64,000 bases of DNA, taken from positions 4,588,001 through 4,652,000 of the forward strand of contig JAHWDD010000007.1 in the NCBI GenBank assembly GCA_023897205.1. Reading direction: 5' to 3'. The translations under genes were made by a program, and so were the position numbers. Below the pieces are notes generated by a model. The model was not told the DNA's origin, did not search any database, and was given only the letters and a program-made list of their open reading frames with translations. Origin of the DNA: Exophiala sp. HKRS030. Lineage: Eukaryota > Ascomycota > Eurotiomycetes > Chaetothyriales > Herpotrichiellaceae. This document shows, piece by piece, positions 45,001 through 56,187 of the stretch; position 1 is the first letter of the stretch, and every line of letters begins with the position of its first letter.

Positions 45001-48000
45001 CAAAGTAAGGCACCAAGGTCCACAAGCCTCAACAAGCTTGCGTCAAGCTAGTACCTCTCTCGAAAGCTCTCTGGTGTGCGCATCATGCATGTCCGCACGT
45101 CCTGACCGATCGCGTTCTAGACCGTGTGCCGCGCAAAACCTCGTGATCTCCCGCAAAGGCCCAAGGCATCCAGCCCGTGCGTTCATGAACTCTCATGTTT
45201 GCTGATGGTACTTTTGAACGCCGGGAGTTCTTGATCCATTGTTATTCCATATCAGTGAGATGGATAGCAAGGCCTCGTGCACCTGTTGTGACAAATCTTG
45301 GACGGATGGGATGTGGCAGCGCGTTTCATCCAGCAGGTTGACGCGAACCTGTAACGCTCGCACGGATCCCGAGGAGTCTGTAGTTCATTACTGTCCCCTA
45401 CTGATCGGTTGCCCAAATCCAAGCAGACGGCAGTTTCCAGGTCTTATTTGTTCTTCGTCTCGGTGTTCATCAAAGTTCTCATTTGTCATTCGAGGTAAGA
45501 TGCTACGCTCGGGTAGACCAAGGTAGATGCAACATTGGTCAAGCTTGCGTTAGTGAAAGCTCAAGCGAGAAATGAAAACCAGAGTTCCATACACTCCACC
45601 AACCTTGATCAGCGCCGAGCAGCGGGCACTTCCATAACCAAGTCCTGCCCGGCGTTATCGCCTCCACATACTGTGCTTGCGTGAGCCTTGATACTCTCCC
45701 TCGAGTCAATAGACCCCGTAGCGTTTGACGGCCACCAATAATAGCTCGGCCGGGCTCAGCGCGCGAGGCTCAAGGACTTGCCATCAATTGTGTTAGTTGA
45801 TTGCGGCGAAATGGGAACCTCTCATGCTTGGTTCGCCCAGTCACAACCATCTTCACGATGCTGATGTGTCGCGCTGTGTCTAGAACACCGAAGAAGAGTC
45901 GACGGCAAACTCGTCATGAACAGCGACGCACAGACTCGAGAAACAGTTCAGGATCAATAAATCACCATTTTTCGGCTCAGAAGACGGTTCTCTGGGGGTA
46001 TTGACATGGTTGTGGGATAGGTGATTGGTTCTCATGATTCAGATAGAACACCGAAGGTGGGTTATGTCATCCAGTACACTATGCTATTAACCCCAGATCA
46101 ACCCCGAGATTAGTACATAGGCACACCGGCAGGATGATATCGGCGACGCAAGGCTGTGTGAGATTTGGTCTCGACACGAACCTTGCGACTTCCCAAACCG
46201 GGCAACTCAGAGACGACCAGGGGTTCAGGCATCGGTGACCAGGAAACCATGTCCGGGAGATGCATTTTGTTTTGCCCACTGAAAAAGACCATCAGCGGTC
46301 AAGTAATCGGCAGTTAGACAAAGCGCCGGCTCAATTGTGTCACCAAAGATCGCAAATCTTGGTTGTCAGTACGATAGAATTATCAGGTTTCACCAAGCCC
46401 GGCGTCTGGACCATAGCAATGCGGATTGGAGAGTCCTGGCTCAGAGCATTATCGGAGAAATGTGCATTTGCCGATTTCGTCAGCAAGCGTGTGAGGATAC
46501 ACAGGTATATTCCCATTGACAGCGGCTCAATTCCATGCATCCCAATCCGCGCAGTTTGCATGAAATTGGCGGAGGAGCGAGCCGATCATCCCTAACCCCA
46601 CGAACCAAGTACATGGGTTCAATGGTTCATCAAACTAAGCAAGCCGTGGCAAGCCTACCCGACCGGCCATTTTCCTGCAGAGGTCGGTGAAAATTTTTAC
46701 GCCCTAACAGGCTGCGGTAGCCTTAGGCTTGACCCGCAAGGTCAGCCAGCTTGGTCGGATAAGCGAAAAACTAGTGTTCACTGGCCTGAAAGGTGCGGAA
46801 TACGCCCCCGATGCTTGACCTTTGACCACCTGTCACCCCCATAGCGTGGGACACCTGTGCGACGAACTCCATAGCCGAACTGTCGAGTATGCAGAGCTCT
46901 GTGGAGTTGCGAACGTCCAAAGCGACACATTTGTGGAGATGCGCCCCGGTTCAGCATTGTTGGAACTTACTTGTTAAACGGTAGCTAGGTAGTTAATGGT
47001 TTGCTTACTTCCGTGGAGGTCGGTATCTGGTGACTGCGTCGACACCGACGCGAAGAAAAAGCCATTGAGGAAGTTACACAAATGCCGGTGTCAGTAACTG
47101 TTCCAGCAGTCACAGCTGACCGCCGACCGGAGATATTCTGTCCGAATTACGAAACGAGATAGATATGATCAGGCGGAGAAATAGCATCTAGATTCGCCTC
47201 TGATCATGGTGATGAGAGTAGACTCTTCAATAGTATAGCCTGGATCAGAACACGTACCTGCCACGTTTCTGAAAGGCCGAAATCGTAGCCAGAATCCCGG
47301 TTTTCATGATGAATATGAAGAAACGCAAACAGATACTCCGCAGGTGGAAAACTCTGAGCTCCAGCGGCGCGGGACGTTAGGGTCCGTGTGTTCATTGGCT
47401 CTACGCAGGACTCGGTAGTTAGATACCTAGCGAATCGGCATGGCCCTTTCGGCAAGATGATTTCTTCGCTAGCTTATCAGGAGCAAAAGATCTCGATCTC
47501 TTTGCCCCGCGAGACACTCGGCCATTATCAGACAACCGCATTGCGGCGACTCAGATTAATGCAAGGCTTCGAAGACCTATATTACCTGGTCTATTCCCTG
47601 TTCCATACGTCTTGCAGGGCTTTGTGGTCGTTCTGGTCTGTTTCACATCCAGAGATTCGTGACAAGGCTGCTCAGAGAGCAGAGGTACAAGTGTTGCCGT
47701 AAACATGGGTTCTTGATTCGCCATCGATATCCAGGAACACATCACGCCAGCAGATTGCTTTCAGTCAGCCCCATGGCTGCGTCAATGAGAGACTAATGAA
47801 TTGGATACGGATTCGGGTAGATATATTTGCCGACTGTACAGAAAAAGAGGCCATTCGTTCGGGAAACAACACGTCCCACATCGGATCCTGAATCCGCATG
47901 CGTTAGAGCTGTATAACTATTCAATCTGGAAAGCCAAAGCCTAGGGTCTGGTCTCCGAGTCGGTGGCAGACCACACAGCCCCACAAGAGGAGTGCCGACA

Positions 48001-48271
48001 GGAGCTGCCAAGCGAGTCATGAGCTTCTCGGGGTGGCTTGCACGCCTGAGTCGAGCCCAGGTCCGGAGAAGTTTCGGTCTGCAGATGCCCACAAAGGACA
48101 GGGACGGGGGCACGGCCTATGGTCAAAACGCAGTTCAGGGAAGATTGGTCTTCCATGAAGCTCTCTGTTTTCGTTGTTGACCCGAGTCGCTTGGCTGTGG
48201 TAAATTAGATTGTCGAGACAAGAATTGTTGTCGCTCGGGGTTCGAGGTGATAGCAGACATTCAGCTATAGA
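42010..48271. other. 6.3 kb stretch without a supportable gene
   Basis: The longest gap in the window. Every open frame here is below 137 codons, none has a recognised motif and most overlap frames of equal quality on other strands. Two minus-strand fragments look slightly gene-like: an ATG at 43703 with a GTAAGT donor after five codons, and a 65-codon hydrophobic frame (42811-43008). I cannot join them into a model. The region has several TAGTTAG/ACCTAG-type motifs (about 43073-43085, 44428-44442, 46980-46996, 47415-47430) and a GATGGT/GATGAT-rich run near 44555-44582. No tRNA-like cloverleaf, terminal inverted repeat or transposase remnant was seen by eye. It may hold non-coding RNA, a diverged or degraded gene, or regulatory DNA. 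Confidence 0.4.
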
Positions 48272-50317
48272 TCATTCAAATCCAGTCCAATCATCATCCA
48301 CGGCGTGTACTTGTTCCTGCTTAGATTGTTTCCTGCTGCCTTCAATGGCTCCTCGCCTCCGGTTAACCTCTTGTCTTTCGAACCCACTTTGAGTTCCAAT
48401 TCTTGTCTTCCTTTTCAAGCGTTTCGTCTTCTCGTCATCATCAGCATGTATTGCCCGCCTCGATTGCACGCCGTGAAGCTTAAGTTCTTTACGGGCCGAT
48501 TTTGAAACATTGGGCAGAGCATGCAGAAGCCATGGCTCGATGACATTCTTACTCTGGTCGGTAGTCGTGTTGCCTTCTCCGGAAAGCTGTGCTGTGCTGT
48601 CGAGCTTGGATTGTGCTTTCTGACTCGCTGCAATGACATTTGCAATTCCTTTCACGTATTGGATATCATCCTTTGTGTAGAAGCTCACACATACTCCACC
48701 TTTCCTGCCAGCTCTTCCTGTTCGACCCGCACGATGCACATATCCTGCCACAGTTGTTGGGATATCGTAATTGATTACCGCATTGACACCGATGAAATCA
48801 ACGCCACGTGACAGCAGGTCTGTTGTAATCAGGACCCAGATTTTTCCGAGTCGGAAATTCTTCATGATGGTGGATCGAGCATAATCTGCAAGGGACGAAT
48901 GAAGTACCGCCACTCGAGACGAGCCACCAGCAGCTGAAGGTATATCGTACTGAAGTTCGTTGTACAAGGCCTGAGCTCGATCGATGGTTTGGGTGAAGAC
49001 GAGAAATGGGGGGCGAAGCGGTACATCTTTGCTGTCCGCCTTACCGGGTGCGGTCGATCGCGAGGGCCGAAGTAGCTGTCGTAGTCCAAGAAGTTTCCCA
49101 GATTCGGAAGCTGTATAGGTCAATCTATGGGATATGGTTGGCAAGCTTATGTCTTTGAGACCTATTATTGTCCGAATAAGAGGCGCCGGTTTATCTTGGC
49201 CGATCCCCAGCTTTTGGATTCGCTGAGAAATCGTTTGAACTGCGAGTTCTTCAATGTTGGAGCCGATAGTGGCTGACCACATACTGATCCGTAGCAGTGG
49301 AGAGGTACATGCAGACCATATCGCAAGAGTTTGGGCTCGAAACAACGGGTCAAGTAATACATCAGCTTCATCGAATACCAGTGTTTCGACATCGTTCAAG
49401 GGGTGAAGCGGAACGGAAGGATCGTCTTCCCAGCTGGGACACAACGTGTGGACCAGGCTGAGAGGTGTTGTGACCAAAATATCAGCCTTCACAGCGGGTT
49501 GGATCGGAGAATCTGCTTCTGATGTCTTCTCCTCTTCGTCTGTATATTCATCGTCGTGATTATCGGCCAGAGGCTCCGCGTTTGATACCGGATTTCTTTC
49601 AAATAAAGGCATGCCCTTCCTCATTGCCGTGATATTGACCCCAGTTCTGGAAGTCAGTTTGCGACCCTCATTAACAATCTGCAGGACGAGTTCTTTCGTG
49701 GGAGCTAAGACGATTGCACTGACGTGTCGGTGGGCGGGCGTTTCTGAGTGCATCCGTCTGCGAGAAATTTTCGCTATCATGGGAACCAAAAAAGCCAGTG
49801 TCTTGCCACTCCCGGTGGGTGCCACAGTCAAAAGATCAGGATCAGATAAAGTAGCATCAATTTTCGGCAAAAGAATTGGCAGAGTAGCGATTTGTACATC
49901 GGTTGGGTCCCGATACCCTTGCTCAGAAATATTTTGAATCAATGCTGAGTTGACCTCATGACGAATTCCAAGTTGAGAGAAAGAAATCAACGGCTGAGGG
50001 AATAATCTGGATTTCTCTTTCTGCACCTTGCGTGACTCCTTGTCCGCAGTCATTCGATACCGATTTAGGTCAACGATCTTCACGCTGTGCTGTTTATGGA
50101 TCTGGCGGATTTCGGCCTCCGTTAAGTCTTCCCACGTTTCCTCGCCATGGCGGTCGCTGCTATTTGACTCGCGCTTGCGCTTCCTGCTGCTGGAAGTTTC
50201 ATTGGCATTCTCTGACGTGCTCTCGTCGTATACTTTTGGCTTTGCACTCTGTTGCGTAGAACTTGATTGTTTCGGTCTCAGACTGGTTGATCGGGAGAGT
50301 AACCTGAGGGCGTCCAT
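48272..50317 (-). CDS. ROK1: DEAD-box ATP-dependent RNA helicase ROK1
   Basis: A single-exon frame of 681 residues. Rok1 is a nucleolar helicase that releases snoRNA snR30 from pre-ribosomes and is needed for 18S rRNA processing. The order of motifs is complete: Q motif around F113-Q142, motif I APTGSGKT (166-173), Ia LAPTKELVLQI, DEAD box VFDEADVLLD (316-319), SAT motif WSATI (348-350), motif IV-V FLVFTQTIDRAQ and TTDLLSRGVDF, and motif VI HRAGRTGRAG. Between motifs Ia and II lies an acidic insertion (about residues 245-275, DDEYTDEEEKTSEADS), typical of fungal Rok1. The N-terminus contains the Rok1 feature IRQIHKQHSVKIVDLNRYR. The tail is basic, ending VDDDWTGFE. Intact frame. Confidence 0.94.
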   Translation of the reverse strand: MDALRLLSRSTSLRPKQSSSTQQSAKPKVYDESTSENANETSSSRKRKRESNSSDRHGEETWEDLTEAEIRQIHKQHSVKIVDLNRYRMTADKESRKVQKEKSRLFPQPLISFSQLGIRHEVNSALIQNISEQGYRDPTDVQIATLPILLPKIDATLSDPDLLTVAPTGSGKTLAFLVPMIAKISRRRMHSETPAHRHVSAIVLAPTKELVLQIVNEGRKLTSRTGVNITAMRKGMPLFERNPVSNAEPLADNHDDEYTDEEEKTSEADSPIQPAVKADILVTTPLSLVHTLCPSWEDDPSVPLHPLNDVETLVFDEADVLLDPLFRAQTLAIWSACTSPLLRISMWSATIGSNIEELAVQTISQRIQKLGIGQDKPAPLIRTIIGLKDISLPTISHRLTYTASESGKLLGLRQLLRPSRSTAPGKADSKDVPLRPPFLVFTQTIDRAQALYNELQYDIPSAAGGSSRVAVLHSSLADYARSTIMKNFRLGKIWVLITTDLLSRGVDFIGVNAVINYDIPTTVAGYVHRAGRTGRAGRKGGVCVSFYTKDDIQYVKGIANVIAASQKAQSKLDSTAQLSGEGNTTTDQSKNVIEPWLLHALPNVSKSARKELKLHGVQSRRAIHADDDEKTKRLKRKTRIGTQSGFERQEVNRRRGAIEGSRKQSKQEQVHAVDDDWTGFE

Positions 50318-51011
50318 TTGTCACCAGGCACAGGTGTGATTATCTTGAGACTATCAGAGCGTTAAGATGGCCCAATATATGATCCGACTCTGTCAAGTCA
50401 TCGGTTGATCAAAATTTTGTTTCTTTCGTCTCTCGTTCCGAAGATGTCTGCTCTCAGTAATCTTTCTAGAATTTTATGCCAAGATATATCGGAAAATCTT
50501 TTGGGATGCTGTGCTGACTAAGCAACGACAGTTGAGAGTTCTTGGCGTCGAGGATATCCTGACTTCCGTGATGAGGCCAGAACTATGCATCTTACACTTT
50601 ACTCCCTCGCCGTGCACAACCCCATGCTCGACTACAGACATCTTTCTGGTTGTTACGCTGATCAGCAAGAAGCTCACTGTCATGAAGAAAGAACAAAATA
50701 TGCTGTGCCGTTTTTGATCTCCCCATGCGCACTAGGTTAAAGTTCGCGTCTGTGCAGCTGTACCGCAGGTATAGCCAATCGCATCAATGACCTTCGTCAG
50801 ACGACAGGCTTGAGGATTCGACTGTTCCCCAGCCTCCGCGCATGTCAGGAGGGAGTTGATGATGATGATGATGATGTCGATGAGTCCACCAACGTTGGTA
50901 TCACAGATCATATCTGTCCAAAACGTCCTTCTATGTTTACCCCTTTTCGCGAGTTCCTCAATTCGCATACCTGTTGGATTGCACAAACGGTATTCATTTT
51001 GTTTCAGTGGA
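50318..51011. promoter_or_regulatory. divergent region between ROK1 and the NTF2-like gene
   Basis: 694 bp. It carries a perfect (GAT)6 microsatellite at 50858-50875, about 135 bp upstream of the NTF2-like start. Otherwise no feature is seen. Confidence 0.45.
50858..50875 (+). repeat. (GAT)6 trinucleotide repeat
   Basis: Six perfect GAT units followed by GTCGATGAG, in the presumed promoter of the NTF2-like gene. Confidence 0.9.
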
Positions 51012-51649
51012 ATGCGTCTCTTATTCATTCTTCCGCCATTGGTTTCTTTTGCGCAGACGGTGGTGTCGAAGCCCTGGGTGCCATGGTCGCATGATTCCCC
51101 ACCAATTCCCTTGAACTGCTTGACAGATGCTCAGGCCCTCGACATTGCAACACGATATCTATCGTGCTACAACAGTGGCGCTGTCAAGTCAATCAACGAT
51201 CTTACTGGCATCATCAGCGCTAATTTCACCAGCTACGACGAGACTGGTACAGGTCCTTACAGCGATGGAGCAGCCACGGCGGGCATCGATGCGTTCTTCC
51301 AGTCTTTGACAGCTTCCGGTCCCAGCGCGTTTGGAAACGCAGTCCAATATCCATTATTCGTTATGCATGACTGTACGCGGATTTCGTATCGGTGGAAATT
51401 TGAGGCTTGGTCGACGGGTTATAATGCGTAAGTGCTTCCACCGCATCATTTGAGCAAACACTAGAGGTACAACTTACTGAATGGCCTGTTGCCGATAGCA
51501 CTGTACCTGCTGGAACTTATCTTGAATTCAAAGGCACAGATATCATCTCAGTGGACTTGGATACTATGCTTGTCTTCAACGCGACATCATCAGGAGATTG
51601 GATCAATTTGGCTCGTGAACTCGGACAGATCGGCAACTTTTTCGCATGA
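51012..51649 (+). CDS. secreted NTF2-like (SnoaL-type fold) protein
   Basis: Two exons, 51012-51427 and 51499-51649, giving 188 residues. The N-terminus (MRLLFILPPLVSFAQTVVSK) is a signal peptide. The mature part shows the pattern of fungal NTF2-like domain proteins: LTDAQALDIATRYLSCYNSG, IISANFTSYDET, then AGIDAFFQSL, CTRISYRWKFEAWSTGYNA, TVPAGTYLEFKGTDIISVDL and a final LARELGQIG. This is the alpha-plus-beta barrel fold with an N-terminal helix and a C-terminal curved sheet. Known members include small secreted or cell-surface fungal proteins of unknown function and cone-fold enzymes; the catalytic acid/histidine pair of SnoaL cyclases cannot be confirmed. Two cysteines (in CYNSG and DCTR) may form a disulphide. 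The intron phase is consistent. Confidence 0.82.
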
Positions 51650-52229
51650 CATCGTGGGCGATCTACATCGGCAATGGCGGCTTTGAACAGGACGGTACGC
51701 AGTGCAGCTCTCACGAAGTTTTGAGGTTGGGAATGTCCATGCTATAATGAGGATGGCGTGTACCTTGAAGGGTGTTGGCAGTGGGAACGAGAAGTTGGAA
51801 GATGTTGGAAGATTAAACGGGTGGATGTCATGGTAGCCTCGTACATATAGCAGTTGGCATCATAGTAATACTTAATTTGACAGTCTCGAGCATACATTAA
51901 AACATACTACATTGCTATCGAATCGATCATTTAGTCCCAACGACAATGGTGAGGATCACGAAAATGACCTTTGGTCATGGACATCCGATGTAAGGCACAA
52001 AGCATTGCAGACACTTAGGTAACGGTCCGAGAAGCAACGCCAAAAGTCTTGGCATGTTTGCAACGTGAATCTCCCAGACTTGTCTTCATAAGTCTTGGTA
52101 TAGACACTACATCTAGGAATATAGTCAGCGCAAAGCAATAGACTTAGTGATATCGAGGTGATCATTATCGGAGGCGATAATGCATGACGTCTATCTATTT
52201 TCGACACAAGCCTGACAAAATTCGGCGCA
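51650..52229. other. intergenic, 580 bp
   Basis: Contains the NTF2-like 3' region and the promoter of the next plus-strand gene. A short minus frame (51956-52354) overlaps the next gene and is a shadow. Confidence 0.45.
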
Positions 52230-52915
52230 ATGGTTATTGGTCTTTTCATAATCACCGCCATTCCTACTGTGACGGGCATAGGGCAAGCATATTCTGCCCA
52301 GAAAACGGCCGAGGAGCGTGAGAAAGACAAGAAGCGTATGAGCAAGTTCCACATTGATGTGATTTGCGATGACCCGAATCCTCGAAAGAAGATCCTGAAT
52401 GGCCGGAGGTTGGTTCTGAGAGACGACCTTGTTTGGATAGGGTCCCAAGAAGCATTGAATCCATCACCGGAGGGATATGTTGCAGAGGCATTCTATATCG
52501 AATATCCAGATAACGAGGTAATTCAACACTCCTCTTGGACCTATGCGCACGGTGTCTTGTGCTGTTTATTAACTCTCTTTTGTAGCGAAAGCCTGCTCCG
52601 CTGGGTCTTGTTAGTCAGACACGTGCTGACCCGCCACTACTGAACTGGATCTATTTGGACAAAAACACTATGGAGTTCAAATACGGTAATAAAAGTGCTA
52701 GCATAGAGCACCACGTCGGGCCGTGGGACTGGACCGAGGACGAACAGAGAATTACATTTGACGAGGTTGATGAGTTCACTGCTGTCCAAGAGCCCAAGTC
52801 AGATCGGTGGCGACTGTACTATGATATGAATGACGATGGACTCGTCGGTTATGTACCGAAAGGGAGGCGAATGGTTGAAGTCAAGTTGGAAAGGGCAATG
52901 ATACCTGGGGCATAA
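52230..52915 (+). CDS. conserved uncharacterised fungal protein with N-terminal hydrophobic segment
   Basis: Two exons, 52230-52517 and 52586-52915, giving 205 residues. The start MVIGLFIITAIPTVTGIGQA is hydrophobic and could be a signal anchor. It is followed by a charged segment AEEREKDKKRMSKFHIDVIC and a beta-rich domain with KILNGRRLVLRDDLVWI, EGYVAEAFYIEYPDNE, RKPAPLGLVSQTRADPPLLN, WIYLDKNTMEFKYGNKSASI, GPWDWTEDEQRITFDEVDEF, WRLYYDMNDDGLVGYVPKGR and VEVKLERAM. I know this arrangement as a widespread ascomycete protein without assigned role, often found near variable, telomere-proximal or accessory genes; that context note is a recollection and not visible here. No catalytic motif is evident. 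The splice at E|RKPAP is well supported by phase and branch sequence. Confidence 0.78.
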
Positions 52916-53321
52916 ATTACGGCGACGCATAGTTCTACTTTCTGTTTCACTACGGTGAAATATTATGTCTTTGTTAACAATAAGTTATAACTTTTGTCTG
53001 AGATCAACTCCCTCCTCCGTACTATCCCTATGTATATTTACGATCCCAGGTGCATCTCGCATATGTAGCATTCCATGCTTCTCGAACATTCTCACATGCC
53101 AATTCTTTCTATTGACCATTTGCTGGCTCATGCCACACGTTGATGTAAAAATGTGATCGAGCCATCTTTCCATACGTCAAAAACCAAACGACTATGAACA
53201 CATATTCGCAACATTTATCTCAAGGCTACGGTCTTTCCATGCAAACTCTGCGGTGACATTTCTTCGGGTCTGCGGAGCTACTCTTCACTGCCTGATCTCT
53301 CTTCGTGGTCCAGCTAAGAGA
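52916..53321. other. intergenic, about 400 bp
   Basis: Presumed 3' UTR of the preceding gene and promoter of the Clr2-like gene. An in-frame ATG at 53253 could extend the Clr2-like protein by 23 residues. Confidence 0.4.
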
Positions 53322-56187
53322 ATGGACAAGACAAACGCCAAGAATCCCTCTGATTCATTCAATAGTCTGAAGTCCTTCCAAGACATTTCGAGAAGGCTGC
53401 TGATCAACACTTATATACAAAGTCACAACCAAGTCTCAAGTACGGCTGCGCCGGTGACTTCAAAATCTCACATTCCAAGTCAGCAACCAATCATAGCTAG
53501 ACCACTTGGGCCGGTTATGGCTACGACAGGGCGGCGCCAACTACGGCATGTCAATTCAATCAGCGATGGCGAACAGCGTCAGTGGCCGCCAAAACCGTAC
53601 AGGCCCACCTCAGAGGAAAAATATCTTGAGGTTCTCGGAAACGCATGGGTGAAGCATGACGGTTTGGGTGACTCTGGTAAGTCTGATCGCTTTAATCCAA
53701 ACGCCGCAAGAGGGCTTGTAGGGGCTTGCGCAACGGTTATGTGAATGTTTGGGCTCAACAATGATTGCGTCGTTTTTTTCCCATCTGTTTCAGGATTGAC
53801 GAAACGTACAGGTGTTGAGTATCGACTCGACAAACTCCCTGACGGGTACGCCCTTTTTGAAATCGATCAGGTCTCTGGACCCAACATATACAAACGATTG
53901 TTCGGACATCCGACCGGAAAATATTTTGATTCCACACAAAAGTTCCTCCCTCATTTTCTGTGGCTGATGGATGGTATGGAGGGGAATTGTACCTGCAAAC
54001 TTTGTGACAAGGGCAAGTCGACCAAACCTCGTCCTGAAAAACCCACCTTCGCTGCGAAGACACTAGTGTGGACCAAACCTGTAGTACCGCGACCAAACGC
54101 ACGAAAGCCGCGATTTGTACCAGAACCCTCACTCATAATTAGCGAGAGGAGAAACCATGGGCTGGATGTGGACAGCAATGATTCTAGCCGATCAACGTCA
54201 TTGGCTGGTCGGAGTTATGGTACTTCTACAAGACCACAAAGGCAGATCAAAGCATCTGGGGCTCCATACGCTGTCGATCCTCTGGGACATGAGGACGTGT
54301 ACAAAGGATTGGTTCGGAGACTATGGGGGCGAAAGATAGCAAAAATGGTATAGAAGATGACATACTGCAACCAAACACCATGGACTGGAGAGCCGGACAC
54401 GAGTATGACGGTCAAGGAAGAGATATCATTGAAAGATGTTTCACCTCCGTCGCCCATCAACATTCTTTCATTCCTAGAGTTGGCGAGCTTGTGCTGTGGA
54501 TTCCACATTTCTTGGATGATCACTACCTTATGGTCGATGACAGCACTGAGCATGGGGACTTCAAGTTCTACTCTCCCGAACAGAAATGTTTCCACGGCCA
54601 CCCGGCTTGGAGAGGCGGCGTTGTTGCGGAGGCTCCTATTGTATCGTCTTTAAGTGGCCCCATTGACTTCCCAGACATCCAATGTCTGACTGAGAAGCGA
54701 ACATCTTTGAACACATCTGGCTTTCGTGTTGAGACCTTTCCGGATCCCAATGATGAGAACGACAAGGCGGCGTCGAAGCAGTATCGTTATGTTCCTCTGA
54801 GAAGTATTCGACCTCTATCTCATTGGCATGTTTTACTCCGAGGTATTCCAGGAGAGACATGGCACTCCTCAATCACACACGCACTGACGTGTATGACTAG
54901 CCTCTCCTTAATGGAGAAGTTCTGGTTCAAAGGAGACTGGCCAAATGCCAAAATTTTCTCCAAAGGCATCTACCTGGGAGCAGAGTTGATCACAATAGGC
55001 GATGTTGTGCGCATCAAGCCACCCCATTAAAGGATACGCGGTTACTTGAATGCACGGATGTCATGATTGTCGATCAAATCCGAGTTCATTTGTGCGACAT
55101 CAGGCAAGATCAAGTCTCAGCAGATAGTGAGCAACTCGCATCTTCTTATTTCTTCTCGTTAAAGGGTCGCGCATATACGCGGGATGCACATCGTGCATTT
55201 GACAACGTCGAGGTTTCTGGAAGTATAGTGTCAGCACCAGTGGATGCCCACGAGATCAAAGCCGAATTCAGGGCGGTTGGCGCAATGGAATACGGTCCAT
55301 GGTATCGTCTCCACGATCCAACTAAATTTTACGCCGTTTCCCAGGACATGGTTTTAGGAAGGCTCTACGAAGCAGGGGCAGTACAGTTGTGGACAGGCCA
55401 GTTGCAGGCTCAGTCCAAGCTTAAGCAAAAACCTAACCCAAGTCTCAGCTTTGACATTCATGGAATCTTGGAAGGTCGGAGATATGCTACCAAGCATGAT
55501 ATGAGACTAGATGAAGCACCTGTCAATAAAATTCGTTGGTTCTGGGCCGACGATCGTGCAGAAGCACTTGACCTGGAAATATTCAACGGTGTCAAAGTCG
55601 GGAGATATGCAGACTACAGAGACAAAGAAACACAGGAGCAATGGCGACAAAAGATCAAGATAGTGGATGGACACGCAGTGGAGGCTGAGTACAACAAGTT
55701 CACGTCATTTACCGACTTCACAATTCCAGGCGTTCGTGGACGCAAGCCAGGCTCCAAGGTCATCAACGGTAAGGTTGTGTATCCCGGTCAACCAGGCTAT
55801 GATGAAGTTGCACCAGATGAGCCTGAACTTTCACAGAGCACGCCCAGGAAGCATAACAGTCAGCTTGCAGGAGCAGTCATGGTATCAACAGACGAGGAAA
55901 GCTCGTCCGAAGACGGCGAAGAATACGAAGATGCTCTGGAAGAAGTCGACCCCGCAAGTTTGGGCATCGACAATCTGAGTGTACTTGATTCAGGTGCAGT
56001 TGTGCAGGCGAAGAAAAGACCCATTCCTCGAACAAAACAGGAAATCATGGCTAGTGTGGAAGGAGGTATGGAATTGGACGATGACGAGTCATCTGACGAG
56101 GAAGACTGGCTAGCAGACCCATTACCATTGGCAAGGGGAGGGACAGAAGAATCTGAAGGTGGCGATTATCGACCTCAAATGGACTGA
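53322..56187 (+). CDS. clr2: Clr2-type cryptic loci regulator (transcriptional silencing), two apparent -1 frameshifts
   Basis: Exons 53322-53676 and 53794-56187. With one base added at GGGGG 54325-54329 and one at CCCC 55022-55025, the protein is about 916 residues. Clr2 is a subunit of the fission-yeast SHREC complex, which removes histone acetylation and represses transcription at heterochromatin. The N-terminal Clr2 silencing domain is clear: EEKYLEVLGNAWVKHDGL, YRLDKLPDGYALFEIDQVSG, PNIYKRLFGHPTGKYFDSTQ, KFLPHFLWLMDGM, then the zinc-binding-like CTCKLC. Later segments match fungal Clr2 proteins: VGELVLWIPHF, YRYVPLRSIRPLSHWHVLLR, GVRGRKPGSKVINGKVVYPG and an acidic C-terminus (STDEESSSEDGEEYEDALEE). 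Four separate frames here are thus one gene. The start is uncertain (53253, 53322 or 53517). Pezizomycotina lack much of the S. pombe machinery, so partners are not certain. Confidence 0.85.
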
